Source of the DNA: Shinisaurus crocodilurus
Lineage: Eukaryota > Chordata > Lepidosauria > Squamata > Shinisauridae
Length of the DNA stretch: 64,000 bases
NCBI GenBank assembly: GCA_021292165.1
Contig: CM037876.1
Span: 106,044,324 to 106,108,323 of the forward strand
Reading direction: 5' to 3'
A program made the translations under genes and the position numbers. Under the pieces are notes generated by a model that did not search any database, was not told the DNA's origin, and worked only from the letters and a program-made list of their open reading frames with translations. This document shows positions 1 through 10,879 of this stretch, in pieces; the stretch's first letter is position 1, and each line of letters starts with the position of its first letter.

Positions 1-1240
1 TATGCCAGGAACAGGAAGGTGGAAACATGACTATTAATTCTGCTGGACCTCTCCATAGCTTTCAGTACTATCAATCATGGTATCCTTCTAGACCACCCGA
101 CGGGGCTGGGTCTTGGGGGTGCTGTTTTGCAGTGGTTTTGGTCCTGCCACGGTCGGTCCAGAAGGTTGTGCTGTTGGACTCCACTGCCATTGGCCTGTGG
201 TGTCCCACAGGGTTCTATCTTGTCCCCCATGTTGTTTAATATTTACACGAAACCACTGGGAGAGGTCATTCAGAGCTTTGGAGTAAGGTGCCACCGATAT
301 GCTGATGACACCCAGCTCTATTGCTCTTTGTCACCTAACACCAAGGAAGCAGTTGAAGCCCTTGAATGTTGCTTGGGTTCAGTAATGAGTTGAATGAAGA
401 TGAACAAGTAAGGTTAAACTCAAACAAGACAGAGGTGTTTTTGGTCAACAGAAAGCCTGACTCGGGGATTGGGTTTCAACCTGTTCTGGAGGGGGTTGTT
501 CTTCCTCTGCAGGATCAAGTCCATAGCTTGAGAGTGTTCCTGGATCCTATGCTACCTGGATCTTCAGGTAGTGGATTGGGTGGCAAGGAGCATGTTTGTA
601 CAAGTACGCTTGGTGTGCCAGCCACGACTCTTCTGAATTGGTCTGACTTGGAAACAATTAACCACGCCTTGGTTACATCAAGTTTAGTCTATTGCAATGA
701 ACTCTACGTGAGGTTACCCTTGAAGAACGTCTGGAAGCTACAGATGGTACAAAATGCAGCAGCTAGGCTGCTAACTGCTGCACAGTATCAATCAACACCA
801 TATTACATCTGTCTTGAAAGACCTGCTCTGCCCATTGCTTTCAGGGCTCAATTCAAGATGTTGGTTTTAAGCTAGGACCTGGCTCATTATGAACCTACTT
901 GGGTCTGCAGGAAAGGCCTTTTGAGGGCATCATTACCTACAGAGGCCTGTTTGTCCGGCACACATGAAAGTGCTTCTTCTGTGTCACTTCCAAACTTTGA
1001 AACTATGTCACTCCCTCAAAAACTATGATTGGCCTCCACTCTCTTGGCTTTTAGAAAGGGTATGAAGACACATCTTTTTAACTGAGCTTTTAAGATTATG
1101 CCATTGTTGTGATGTTATAATGGTTTACTGTTTTTAATGTTCTTATTGTTATTGTTTTATTGTTTTAAATTGCTGGACGCTGCCTTGATGGCTTTTTAGC
1201 AAATAAGCAATATATAAATGTTAATAATAAATAGATAATA
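1..1240 (+). mobile_element. L2-like LINE, 3' part (RT remnant and 3' UTR)
   Basis: The translated frames show a decayed non-LTR reverse transcriptase. GVPQGSILSPMLFNIY starts near 199 and the catalytic box YADDTQLY near 298. After frameshifts the C-terminal part continues with KLQMVQNAAARLL near 735-770. The 'YADDTQLY' and 'QNAAARLL' motifs are typical of the L2 branch of the CR1 group. The 3' UTR runs to an A/T-rich tail near 1205-1240. The 5' side is cut by the window edge. Several frameshifts and stops mean it is dead. Confidence 0.8.
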
Positions 1241-1710
1241 ATCCCAAACCCTACAAATGAAACATTTGTATATCCCTCCAAACAGTGGTAGTACTGACAT
1301 GTGCCTAAAAGGGATTGGAAGTAAGTAAAGAAAAGGTCCTTCCTTACCCACTGATATTTAAATGTAATACTGTATATATAAACCATAAATATACAGTGCA
1401 GAAAATGCCAACAGAATTAAATAGGCATCTGCTATAATTACTCACATTCTCTAAAAATACTTTGTATGTGACAACAATGTCATACTTGCCAGCTTCATTT
1501 TGTGGTTTGTTAAAAGGAAAGCTACAGAAAATTGGGGGAGAATATAAGTAATTATTCTTGAACATGCAGGTAACTACTTCCCCTGACTCACCTGCAAGGC
1601 CTGAGGAATGTGGGAGAAGACAGAAATTTAGCAATAGTGACATTATAACAAGTTAAGAAACACAAATAGAATTACATTCCGGCATGACATTTTTCCAGAA
1701 ACCTTTACAG
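1241..1710. other. Unassigned AT-rich DNA
   Basis: I see no repeat ends, coding motif or tandem structure here; the open frames are short and without recognisable motifs. Confidence 0.4.
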
Positions 1711-1857
1711 ATTTCATAGATCATAAAGAAGGAGCCTACAAGGCTATCGAGTCCAACCCCCAGCTCAATGCAGGAAACTAGAGGAGGGGTCTCCTATCCA
1801 AGTAATAACCAGGCTTGACCCTGCTTACTTTTCCACACTCAGACAAGACAAGCTGAG
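1711..1857 (-). mobile_element. 5S-rRNA-headed SINE with CR1 tail, copy 1
   Basis: Read on the minus strand, the head matches the 5S rRNA internal region in degenerate form, and the tail matches the CR1 3' end (cctgcattgagc...ttggactcgatagcc...tatgaaatct). It is the most diverged of five copies in the window and its 5' head is shortened, ending near 1857. Confidence 0.75.
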
Positions 1858-3895
1858 GATAGGACTTTGTCTAAGGTGGAATGACATCCTATATTTCCTT
1901 CAGCCATTTGGTAGTACTATCCAGTTTTGCTTCTATTGATCCTAAAACTAGAATGTCATCTAAAAACCACCAGCTTTACTAATACAATGGCAACCACATT
2001 TTCTTTTACTTCTGCTCTCTGCCAGACAAGTGATCTACATGTTCTGATTAGTGTTAAGAGAGAGAGATCTGAATAACTGCAGCCATTTAGATTTTGAAAG
2101 GCCATAGATTCTTTCTTCCAGTATGTTTTTGTGAAAGCTACATCTGGGATGAAGGTCACCAAAATTCTAACCTTGGGTAATCTTCAATGGGGAGGGAGTG
2201 AATTCTGGGTCCCAAACAAGGTAGGGGGTAAAATGGGTGGTGGTGGTGTATCTTTAGCAGCATTGCAGAGGGTCTTTCTGTTCTTCAGGCCATTGCAGCA
2301 AAAATAGTCTGGCTGTTACTTCCTTTCTTCAGTGGCCAGGCTACCATTTCCTTTCCACCAGGCTGTGGTGGGCCAGGATATGGCATCATTCTGGAGGATA
2401 GCACCAGGAAGAAAGCATGGTGGCCCTTGGGGCTTGTAGTCTTCCCAAGGGCTACTGCTAGTGGGGCTGCAATGAAAGCCCCAAAAAGCAGAATGTTGAC
2501 AAACTGGGAAAGGACAAGTGGGACAATAGATGAACAGGCGGTCTGACAGGCAAAAATTGGCAGGTATATAAAATTCACATCTTGCTGAAATCCATCACTA
2601 AATATCAATTGATTATTATAGTTCAGGATTCCATCATATGTGCCCTTTTCACTTGTGCCCACCTCAGATCATCAAAGTATGCCTATGGAAAATCCTGAGC
2701 CCAAGTCATCTCAAATTCCAAAGGGTGAATGGAAATTAAGTGTTCACACCAATCATAGTCTTGCACCATGACTTCTGTTACAGGCGTGGACTGCTAATCT
2801 TTGCTTATTCAGGCGGGAAAGTTTCATCCTGTTTGGCTTACTTGCCTGGAAAGACATGAAATATTATTTCCTCTCTCACAAAAGTTGTATGTAAAAAAAA
2901 AAAAAACTAAAGAAAGCTTATTGCCAGCTGCCTTCTCTGCTTTAAAAAAAAACAAAACAAAAACATATTAACAATCACTTTGAACAATAAGAAACTGCTA
3001 AAAGCTGCTTTTGCAAATAGCATATTAGAAGAAAAATGCACTCGGTGATCTCCATAATGAAAACAAACACAATCAGGAACTTTTGTGGGAAATGAATAAT
3101 CTTTTTCTTGTTTTACGACAATAATTGCATATGTGCCACTTAAAATGTGATGAGGTTTTTCTTTTTTAAGAATTACAGAACTTTCCCATTCAAACTGTCC
3201 AAATCAGTTGGAGAAGAGAGGGAAGAACTATGCCACTTGCTATAATTTCTTTCCAATAATTTTTCGGAAAGAATATTTCTCAAATGGTTTCCACGCATTT
3301 TTGTAATTAGAAATGTAGGTTTCCAGAAGTAAGATCAGATTGATACAGGAAACGGGAATGTTCTTAACAGTAACTACTGTAGAGAATTTTAAAGGCTATG
3401 GAAAACATGATCAATGGTGTAACTAAATTCTGCTAAAGGCAGCGTGAGCTTTGCCAGTAACTTCAGTGGTTGCGGTTTTCTTTAAACTCTCTTGTTTTTC
3501 ATTATGTACTTTGACAGCATAATTAATTCTGATGATATAATCTGGGTTTGGTTAGGCAGGATATTGAATATCTTATTTTTTACTGGTAAATGACCAGAAA
3601 TCACTTTCTGAACTACAGAGACATCGCCTTTATGTAGTCATTTGCTAAACTCTTAGGGAAAGTTGCCTGGATCAGTGGCATTCCTTCGTCAGCTTATCCT
3701 ATTTCTGTCACCTCAGTCCTTAGGCCCTTTCCAAGAATATCTTAGTAGTGTAGGAACTGCTGCAGCCTGGGCTCCTTCCCATCTTGCTCGGTATTGTTGG
3801 GAGTCTGAATTCCTCTTGGGAGGAATATGTTACAGAGCAGCCTGGGAAAAATCCATGGTACAGTAGTTCCCATACTGCTAAACAAGTCCTTAGTC
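1858..3895. other. Unique DNA, part AT-rich and conserved-looking
   Basis: No repeat could be assigned. A minus-strand open frame of 125 codons lies at 2285-2662 without a recognisable domain and is not called. From about 2985 to 3560 the sequence is AT-rich, has no repeat character and reads like a vertebrate conserved non-coding element. Poly-A runs occur near 2893 and 2945. Confidence 0.4.
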
Positions 3896-4265
3896 TAGGG
3901 GTGTCAAACTGTTACTGGTCCAGGGACTGGATTCCCCTAGACCAATCCAGCATGCTCAATGATATCAGGGTGGTGGGACCCTGACCCTGAAGTGCCAGCC
4001 CCTCCCCAGACATCATCCAGGCCTGCTCATTTTGCCTGTCTCTGTGCAATGGAGAAAGGATTCCACCAGTTCTTGGAGGAGGAACTCCTCCAAGCACCAC
4101 CAGAATAAGGTGCCTCCTAAGCATTCTGCTTGCCATTCCCATCAGGGTGGTGAGCATCATGTGAAGGGTCACCTCTCCTCCAGATGATGCCAGCCTCCTT
4201 TGTATGCTGTGTGACATCCCAGTTTGGTCAGTGAGTGCTGCTGCATGAAGAATCCCCAGTTCACA
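3896..4265. mobile_element. Possible hAT-like fragment
   Basis: Begins with 'taggggtgtcaaact' (about 3896), a start seen in hAT-type elements of amniotes, and continues into a moderately GC-rich body. I could not find the matching inverted end, so both class and right boundary are uncertain. Confidence 0.3.
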
Positions 4266-4350
4266 ATCAGTGAACAAATAAATAGTTAGTCTTTAAGGTG
4301 CCCCAAGACTCTGTTGTTTTTGCTGTAATGGACTAAGACAGCTACCTATC
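4266..4350 (+). repeat. Reptile dispersed repeat fragment
   Basis: The segment 'ttagtctttaaggtgcc' followed by a short pyrimidine run and 'actaagacagct' resembles a dispersed repeat common in turtle, crocodile and lizard sequence. I do not assign its class. Confidence 0.4.
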
Positions 4351-4372
4351 AGGAACCTGTAAGGTAGAACAG

Positions 4373-4406
4373 TAGTAGTAGTAGTAGTAGTGGTGGTGGT
4401 GGTGGT
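4373..4406. repeat. (AGT)n/(GGT)n microsatellite
   Basis: About seven AGT units pass directly into five GGT units, a compound trinucleotide repeat. Confidence 0.9.
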
Positions 4407-4958
4407 AGAATAGCTGTAGTAGTGTTTCCATAATACAACAGTATGGCACACTGCAGAAAACTTTTTCAAATTCTCCCAAGATCAGGGGACCATGGAATTC
4501 AAAGAACTAGAGGAAAGTTCCCTGCTATTTAGGCATCTTAATCTTAGGGTGGCCGGGTGGCCGGCCAGATGGGCGATTAATAAATATAAGAAATAAATAA
4601 ATCTTAATACAAAGCCCTGCTCTGGGCCCATATAAGTCTGTATGTGCATAATGGGGATCTCTGACTGACAGGCCAGAGAGTACATGGGAGAGGTGGGGCT
4701 TGAATATAGATGTCTCCGATCATAGCTTAGTTCTTTATCATCCACTCACCTGTCTTTATCATGTATATTTTCAGAAGTCTAACCTACTGACTTGCACTGT
4801 GGCTTTGCTTTGAAGTTCATTTAGGGGGGAAATCCCACATTTGTTCCAATGGAACATTTCCTCCTAATAAAATATTAGGTTCAGAAAAGGGATTTTCCTC
4901 AGCACCACAGGAGGAAAGGGTTTAATTCTCTCTCTCTCCATGCCTGCTCTGATCCCCA
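4407..4958. other. Unassigned DNA with a short LINE-tail-like piece
   Basis: Mostly unassigned. Around 4548-4600 the sequence 'ccagatgggcgattaataa' followed by an ATAAATAA tail looks like the last bases of an L2/CR1-group LINE. Confidence 0.35.
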
Positions 4959-4986
4959 TTATATTTTATATTATATTATATTATAT

Positions 4987-5021
<35 letters not shown>
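4959..5021. repeat. (TATAT)n/(TA)n microsatellite
   Basis: TATAT pentanucleotide units pass into about 14 TA units. Confidence 0.9.
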
Positions 5022-5022
<1 letters not shown>

Positions 5023-5494
5023 TACACAGCCCCATTTTTTTTAAAAAAAAAATATTGGTCATCCTTTTCAAAATACCTAGTCCAATGAGTCTGATCACAA
5101 ACAAGCTACAAAATAGCAAGTGACAGGGCCCTGCATTTGATAGCCTGCTTTGGTACAGGGATAGATCTTGAAACTTAGTGTCACTGAATTCTGCCTGTTT
5201 GGTGCATGGGCAGTCCTGCTTTCTAGCTCGTTCGGCAACATTTCAGAGTGGCAATACAGTGCCAATGCAAGTGCTTCCATTGCATGCTAGATCAGACAAC
5301 ATGCTGTTTCGTGACTGGAAGCTGACTCACAATAAACATATTCTATAAACTGAATCCCTAGGAACAGGATGGCAGGGAGATTGGAATGCCGATTTCCTGT
5401 AAAACTGTATGCATTGCTCCCAAACAGCTATAGAAATGCCAATCACTATTCAATTGCTTTCCAGTTATCAAATTGGTACCTATATCCAGAGCAG
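5022..5494. other. Unassigned DNA
   Basis: No repeat, coding or regulatory structure recognised. Confidence 0.35.
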
Positions 5495-5501
5495 CAGTTT
5501 T

Positions 5502-5640
5502 ATTTATTTATTTATTTATTTATATGTATATATTGTATTTTTAATCCACCCACTAACAAGAGTTCTCTGGGTGGATTACAAAGACTTAAAAGAATAAATT
5601 CAATAAAAAATAGTTAAAAGAATAAAATACAGTACAAGAT
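5502..5640 (-). mobile_element. L2-like LINE 3' end fragment
   Basis: A (TTTA)n run at the left is followed by 'ttttaatccacccac' and 'ctctgggtggattaca', the reverse complement of an L2-type 3' terminus. It is a short, 5'-truncated remnant. Confidence 0.6.
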
Positions 5641-6214
5641 GACAAGTAGCAGAGGAAAATATAGAAAAATATAATGTTGGAGTATACAACGGAAAGATGT
5701 CAACTCTGCAGGGAGGGTTTTTTAAGTTGACTGGCCAGTAAAGGGTTAAGATAGACTGCTATAGTCTAGTTAAAGGGCAAAGGCAGAAACCAAGCTTCTC
5801 TGAGAAGTCAGGGGGCAGGGTTCAGTAGAGCAAACCGCTTAGTGGTATCAGGGGAGGGAATGCTGGACATTGCCTAGCAACAGGTTAGAATTCCATTCTA
5901 CCACTCCTCTGACACTTAGAATAGTCTGTCAGTTAACAGGCTTAACTGACACTTGCTAGGGTTTAGCAAGAAGACTTAACCTGTGTTTTCCTTTCCTCAC
6001 AGAATAAGTAACATTTAAGAAACTGAATGTCTGCAACCATCAAGCTTATAATACCTGAGAAATCATATGTTACTGTTGTGTACTTTAAAAAGCATCTACT
6101 GAAACAAACCCTATGTGTGCATGTGTTTGTTCGGTGAAGTCTGCTGTTGCTATTGTGCTTTGCCATCATGTAAAGATGTATATAACTGCTATCTAAAACC
6201 TACATCTCAAAAAT
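5641..6214. other. Unassigned DNA
   Basis: No repeat ends or coding motifs recognised. Confidence 0.35.
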
Positions 6215-6768
6215 GCCTGGGAGAAAAGAAAGGTTGTTTCCTGCCACTGAAAAGATAATAACGTAGGTGCCTTGCGAGCTTCCTTCTAAAGCAGTGGCTC
6301 TCAACCTTTTTTCTGACCCATGCACCCTTTTCACCACATGTCAGAATGAATGTCATTCTCCCTTTTCCAAGATTGTGTGACTTAATCTGTGCCATACAAT
6401 AAGGTGTGATGTCCTGTAGATTATGTACAATCTGTAGAATTGTCATTTGTAGAAAGATCAGTATTCCAACAGTTTGAGTCTGTGGTCCCAATTCCCCCCC
6501 CCCCGAAACTCTAAAATCCCCCCCTGGGGGAAATGCCCCCCTGGTTGAGAACCCCTGTTCTAGAGGGTATTCCATAAATGGGCTGCCATAATTGAGAACG
6601 CCCTCTCTCTTGTAGCCACATGCCTAACTTCCTTTGGTGGGGGCACCCAGAGGAGGGCCTCTGAAGATGACCTTTGGGTCTGAGCAGGTACATATGAGAG
6701 GAAATTTCCTAGGAAACCAGGAAACTCTACACAGGAGAGTGGCATAGAATTTGAGAGACAGAGAGGAG
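6215..6768 (-). mobile_element. L2-like LINE C-terminal fragment, interrupted by a hAT
   Basis: The minus-strand frames read RSSSEALLWVPPP and RERAFSIMAAHLWNTL, followed beyond the nested hAT by RRKLARHLRYYLF. These are typical of the end of L2-type ORF2 proteins. The hAT at 6292-6557 splits the reading frame, and the right side is cut by the LTR insertion at 6774. Confidence 0.6.
6292..6557. mobile_element. Non-autonomous hAT, 266 bp
   Basis: The left end CAGTGGCTCTCAACC and the reverse complement of the right end CAGGGGTTCTCAACC form terminal inverted repeats. The flanks TTCTAAAG (6284-6291) and TTCTAGAG (6558-6565) agree in 7 of 8 bases, as expected for the 8-bp hAT target duplication. 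No coding capacity is visible. Confidence 0.85.
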
Positions 6769-6773
6769 GTGCC

Positions 6774-7321
6774 TGTGAGAGCTGGACTGACCCGGGTTCA
6801 AAAGCTCCCCTAGCCAATGACCCTCAGTCCCAGTCACGCAGGCGGAAGGAGGAGATAACAGCAGTTAATAAAGATTAAAGAGTTTATTTGTAAGACCCAA
6901 TTACATGGGATTAAGGCAATCAATGCATCTCTACTCACTACATCATTGCAGACTCAAATCCTATACCCCAGTGGTAAGGCTAGATGAAGTGAAGTCCAGA
7001 TCAAGACACATGTCGTGTCGAGACGAGCAAGCCAGCAAGTGGAAGAGAGCAAGTGCAAGCAAGTGAAACTATCAACAAGTGTGCCAGCTTATATACCGCA
7101 GACCCTGCACCTATAAATAGGACATTACTCACCCCAGTGTATAACCTATTCATCAACATGTTGATCTGCTAAACCTGTTCAAGGCTGCTGAGTCACATCA
7201 CCTCGAGACCATGTCTCCTGACCAAAGACCTTCTGTACTTGAACTCAAGTAACACCCACCAGGTCAGGTGATAATCCCGATGTCAGGTGGTAATCTCGTT
7301 CTGCCTATGCAAAACCCAACA
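6774..7321 (-). mobile_element. Solo LTR, 548 bp (endogenous LTR retroelement)
   Basis: The ends are TG...CA on both strands. An exact 5-bp target duplication GTGCC flanks it (6769-6773 and 7322-7326). Read on the minus strand it has a TATA-like box (gtatataagc, about 7087-7096) and, further downstream, a poly(A) signal AATAAA near 6880-6890. This order gives the minus orientation. No internal region remains. The 5-bp duplication fits Gypsy-type elements and several ERVs; I cannot choose between them. Confidence 0.85.
7087..7096 (-). promoter_or_regulatory. TATA-like box in solo LTR
   Basis: The minus-strand sequence gtatataagc lies upstream of the LTR's AATAAA signal, in the place expected for the U3 promoter. 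Activity cannot be judged. Confidence 0.5.
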
Positions 7322-7326
7322 GTGCC

Positions 7327-8008
7327 ATGTCTATGGGCCAGTTTCAACATAACATCTTGCAAAAATGTTCTATGTGGATCTTTCTGCATGAACAAGCTAT
7401 GATCAGAAGGCCTCTTGAAGTCACAATCCAGTGTGGTGTTTTTCCAATAGATTCCTCCATCAGTATGCTTTCTTGAAGGATAAGGTTTTGTTAGAATCAG
7501 TCCAGTATGCCATTTCTGTGTGTCTGTTGCATGGATCAGGCTCAAGAATAAAATTCAGCATAGCCTTTCTGCAGACCGTTTAACCCCAAACTGCAGAGAA
7601 GTCCTTGGGGCCTGCCCCTGCTAACTGCCTTACAACCTCTGTGAGTCTATGAACAAAACATGCTAATGAAAACTTCAGACATGGCTGCCTTTTCTTTTTG
7701 CTGAGCCATGCAACAGCTGCTGGAGCCCACAATTGTCTTCACAGCTGGCTTCTGCACCTGCCATCTCATTTTCCAAAGGTGGGGTGCTCTCTGGCATGCT
7801 CCTCTTGGAGCAGAAACCCAGACTGCACGTTCATGCATTTGGGCAGTTCTGGTTAAAGCTTGTTCTGTGTCCGCTGGGGTGTGGGGAATCTCTAAGCTTT
7901 GCAAGCCAATAATATAGGAATAGGGCATGTACACCAAGGGTTTGGTTAATGCTGTCAATTCCTCCCACTACTTTCATTTTTCAAAAGCAGTGCAGATACC
8001 AGCAATAC
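7327..8008. other. Unassigned DNA
   Basis: No recognised element; the open frames on both strands have no known motif. Confidence 0.35.
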
Positions 8009-8019
8009 AAATGCTTTTA

Positions 8020-8272
8020 AAGAGAAATTATTTTAAGGATATTTGGGGGCTATTTTTAGATTTTGTGCCAGTCAAGGGAAAAGGGAGCATGCCTTGTCAA
8101 GATATGATGGGTTTTTTTTTTAATGTTGAGTAATAGGGGAATATAAACATTGAATATTCTTTGGTCCTGTATGGTGAAGGGGGCACTGTAGTTGTTATCT
8201 GTATGTTGGTATGGTTTTTGTTGTATATTATTTGAAACTCAAAATAAATAAATAAAAATTTAAAAAAAGAAG
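8020..8272 (+). mobile_element. A-tailed retroposon with 11-bp target duplication
   Basis: The direct repeat AAATGCTTTTA occurs at 8009-8019 and 8273-8283. It brackets a segment that ends in an A-rich tail with AATAAA motifs (about 8241-8272). That structure is the mark of LINE-1-type target-primed reverse transcription. The body is not recognised and could be a 5'-truncated LINE 3' end. Confidence 0.7.
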
Positions 8273-8283
8273 AAATGCTTTTA

Positions 8284-9496
8284 GTGGCTCCTTCATAACA
8301 TATGGCTGGTCTGATGTCTGGAATCAAAATACTCACGGTGTAAAACTGACACCCAAACACTGTGTATGGGGGACATTAAAATTTTCATTTTCTAGAACTG
8401 AAACAAATGGTGTGGGGAAATCTGTTCTAACACAAGCTCTTCCAATATACATTCTTTTTTGTGCAGCATTTCTAGTTATGGGTGTTGTTGGATTGGGTAT
8501 ATAGGTGTAAAGTACTTGGTTTCAGAAGAAATTGATTTCCCCCCCTACCTTTTAGTTTTTAGATGCGGTTTAATGTTTTTAAGGCTGCAATCCTAAACAG
8601 TGGCAACAGGTACAATTAATTCATTTTATTTTTGTAACTGGAAGAATGTGACTTAAGATTCCTGAAATAGTTATTACAGAGAAAAAAAATATCTCTATTG
8701 CATAAGTTGTGCAAAGATGATTCAGTGGGAATGCTGTTTATATCATGGCTATGCTGTTTCTTGCTGAATAACAGGCAATAAATTATCAAATCACTAACAT
8801 GAGCAATAGATCTCTATTCAGACTCTGTTAGCTAGCTGTGGTGTTGTTTCTTTTCCTTTTATTTATTTTTTTAAAAGAATGAGAGAAGTCTGTATGTAGT
8901 TTTAGGAAAAAATGATCCTACTCTATAACATGTACATGTTGAAAAACAGCAATTATGTTTCATGATTCTCTTAGATTGCACAGTAATTTTCAAATACAAT
9001 TACCATTTAAAACGAGCAGTTGAAGCGATAATTGTATCTCATTATGTAAGCGGGGTTATTCAGATGAACGTTGTGTATGGCGAGACAGATACAATGAGGT
9101 GAAATGTGCGGGCAATGATGTGAAATGGTTGCAAAACCATGATTACCAGTCTCTTGTGGAAAGGGAAAAGATCTGAAAATGAAGGTCTGGTGACACAGAA
9201 GAACTAAGCCAGCCAGGTATCAAAAGAAGAAACGGAGAATGTCCTGAGCAGAAAAGTTTCAGAAGGGTCCTTCCAGGCCTGCTTTTCTTTTTGTGGTGTC
9301 AGAGCAATTATCCGATGTCATGCAGTCCACGTGCGAAGGATCAAATATGGTAAAGGCACAAAATCCTTCTGGTGGTGGCGGGCTCTAGAGATGCTGCCGA
9401 CATTTTTTTTAATTCATTTTTTCGTTTCCGGGCTCATATTGCAAACTCTGGGGGCTCATAATGCTTGCTTTCAACATGACTTTAACCTAAGCCAGA
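8284..9496. other. Unique DNA with conserved-looking AT-rich core
   Basis: No repeats recognised. About 8690-9170 is an AT-rich stretch without repeat character (for example around 'aaacgagcagttgaagcg') that reads like conserved non-coding DNA. The identity of any target gene is unknown. Confidence 0.35.
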
Positions 9497-9670
9497 GCCT
9501 GTGGCTCGCGCTGGCTCAGCTTGTCTGAGCATGGAAAGCTAAGCAGGGTCAGGCCTGGTTGTTACTTGGATGGGAGACCCCTCCCTCCTCTAGCTTCCTG
9601 CATTGAGCAGAGGGTTGGACTCGATGGCCTTGTAGGCCCCTTCCAACTCTATGATCCTATGAATCTATGA
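9497..9670 (+). mobile_element. 5S-rRNA-headed SINE with CR1 tail, copy 2
   Basis: The head carries 5S internal promoter sequence: AAGCTAAGCAGGGTC (box A region) and ACTTGGATGGGAGACC (box C region). After a short link the tail 'cctgcattgagcag...ggttggactcgatggcc' and a CTATGA-type terminal repeat are those of CR1. The head lacks part of the 5' half of 5S. It is one of the better preserved copies. Confidence 0.85.
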
Positions 9671-10879
9671 AGAACTCTCCCCACTCCTTCTCACCATGAG
9701 CCTCTGAGCCCCCACTCTCCCTCACACCTGCCTACTTACCTGGCTGCTGCTGTCTGGGACGGGTGGCAGGCAGAGGGAGGGAGGGAGGGAGGGAGGAAAG
9801 GAGGTCTGTCCTCCTGCTCCCAGACCTCTGATGCCTCAAGCTAGCACCGTCCCAGCTGCTACTCACGTGCCAGGAGCCCTGGGAAATGTAGGACGTTTGA
9901 AGGCTCCCAGGGAAATTGGGGAAGGAAATGGACCCCATCCCATCCCAAGGATGTTATCAAGGGCACAAGAGTGTTCAGTTTGATCCACGGTTAGACTATT
10001 TCATGGTTATTTGAGGAAATAGCCCGGTTTGGAAGGCCCAGTCAGAAAGTGAACTGGAGGAATGTTCACAACATCTCTAGAGCCTCTACCTCCTCAAACA
10101 TTCGAAGGAAAATATCAAAAGAAATCATGCAGAAAAGCACTTTCTTTTCAAATGTTGCACCCTCCGTTGGGGCTGCTCCACTCCCCTTACCACCTGCACT
10201 TCTTCTTCCAGCCTCTGGTTTGGGGCCTCTGCTCTGCCCTCCCTTGCCAACTCCCATCTTTTCTCCTTTGGCCTCAGATATACAGGGGGAAGGGTTCTCA
10301 GCACCCCATGTTCCCGCTTCCTGCCTCTGGTTTTTAAAGTTCCAGGGAACCAGCCCTGTAGCCATCCTTCCCGGGTAGGTGGGACAGCCACATTTCTAGG
10401 TGGGGCAGTTTTGGGGCAGAGGCGCATAGCATCAGCCAACCCACCCCGCTGACTGGTGGAGAGGACTTGAGGGCCAGGCCAGGGGAAGTGGTGAGGGCCC
10501 TCGCTTCTCCTCCATGCAGAGAGTGTGTTACCTTACATAAGGGGCTATGTAAAGGTCAAGTTAACAGAAAATTTGGTATGAAATCCAGGAATTAAATGAC
10601 TGGCACATTTTTTGTTTCATAAGAAAAAAGAATGTTACAGGTTAGGGTTGTCATCCTGTAAATGGAGGCTGTCATTATCTGTCATATCACAAATTAAAAG
10701 GACAATTCCCACCCCCCAAAAAAATCACAGCTCGGGGGGGGGGGGCAGTGCACCCATCTCCCCCACTCTGGCTACAGGGCTGCAGGGCACGGTGCAGACT
10801 GGTCACAGCTCAGGGGAGTTCCTGAGCCTTAGGGACCAGAGAGTTGTTTAATCCCTGAATTTGTTTGACCAAGCCCAAG
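9671..10879. other. Unassigned DNA
   Basis: A (GGGA)n run lies at 9771-9802 and a G10 run near 10735. The rest is moderately GC-rich with no recognised element. Confidence 0.35.
9771..9802. repeat. (GGGA)n microsatellite
   Basis: About seven GGGA units. Confidence 0.85.

Noticed and set aside
2285..2662. 125-codon minus-strand frame with a hydrophobic stretch
   Set aside because: No recognisable family, no splice context and no coding-like composition; likely chance.
9520..9590. Possible 5S rRNA gene
   Set aside because: Only part of 5S is present, the 5' third and the 3' end are missing, and a CR1 tail is attached; it is a SINE head, as in the other four copies.
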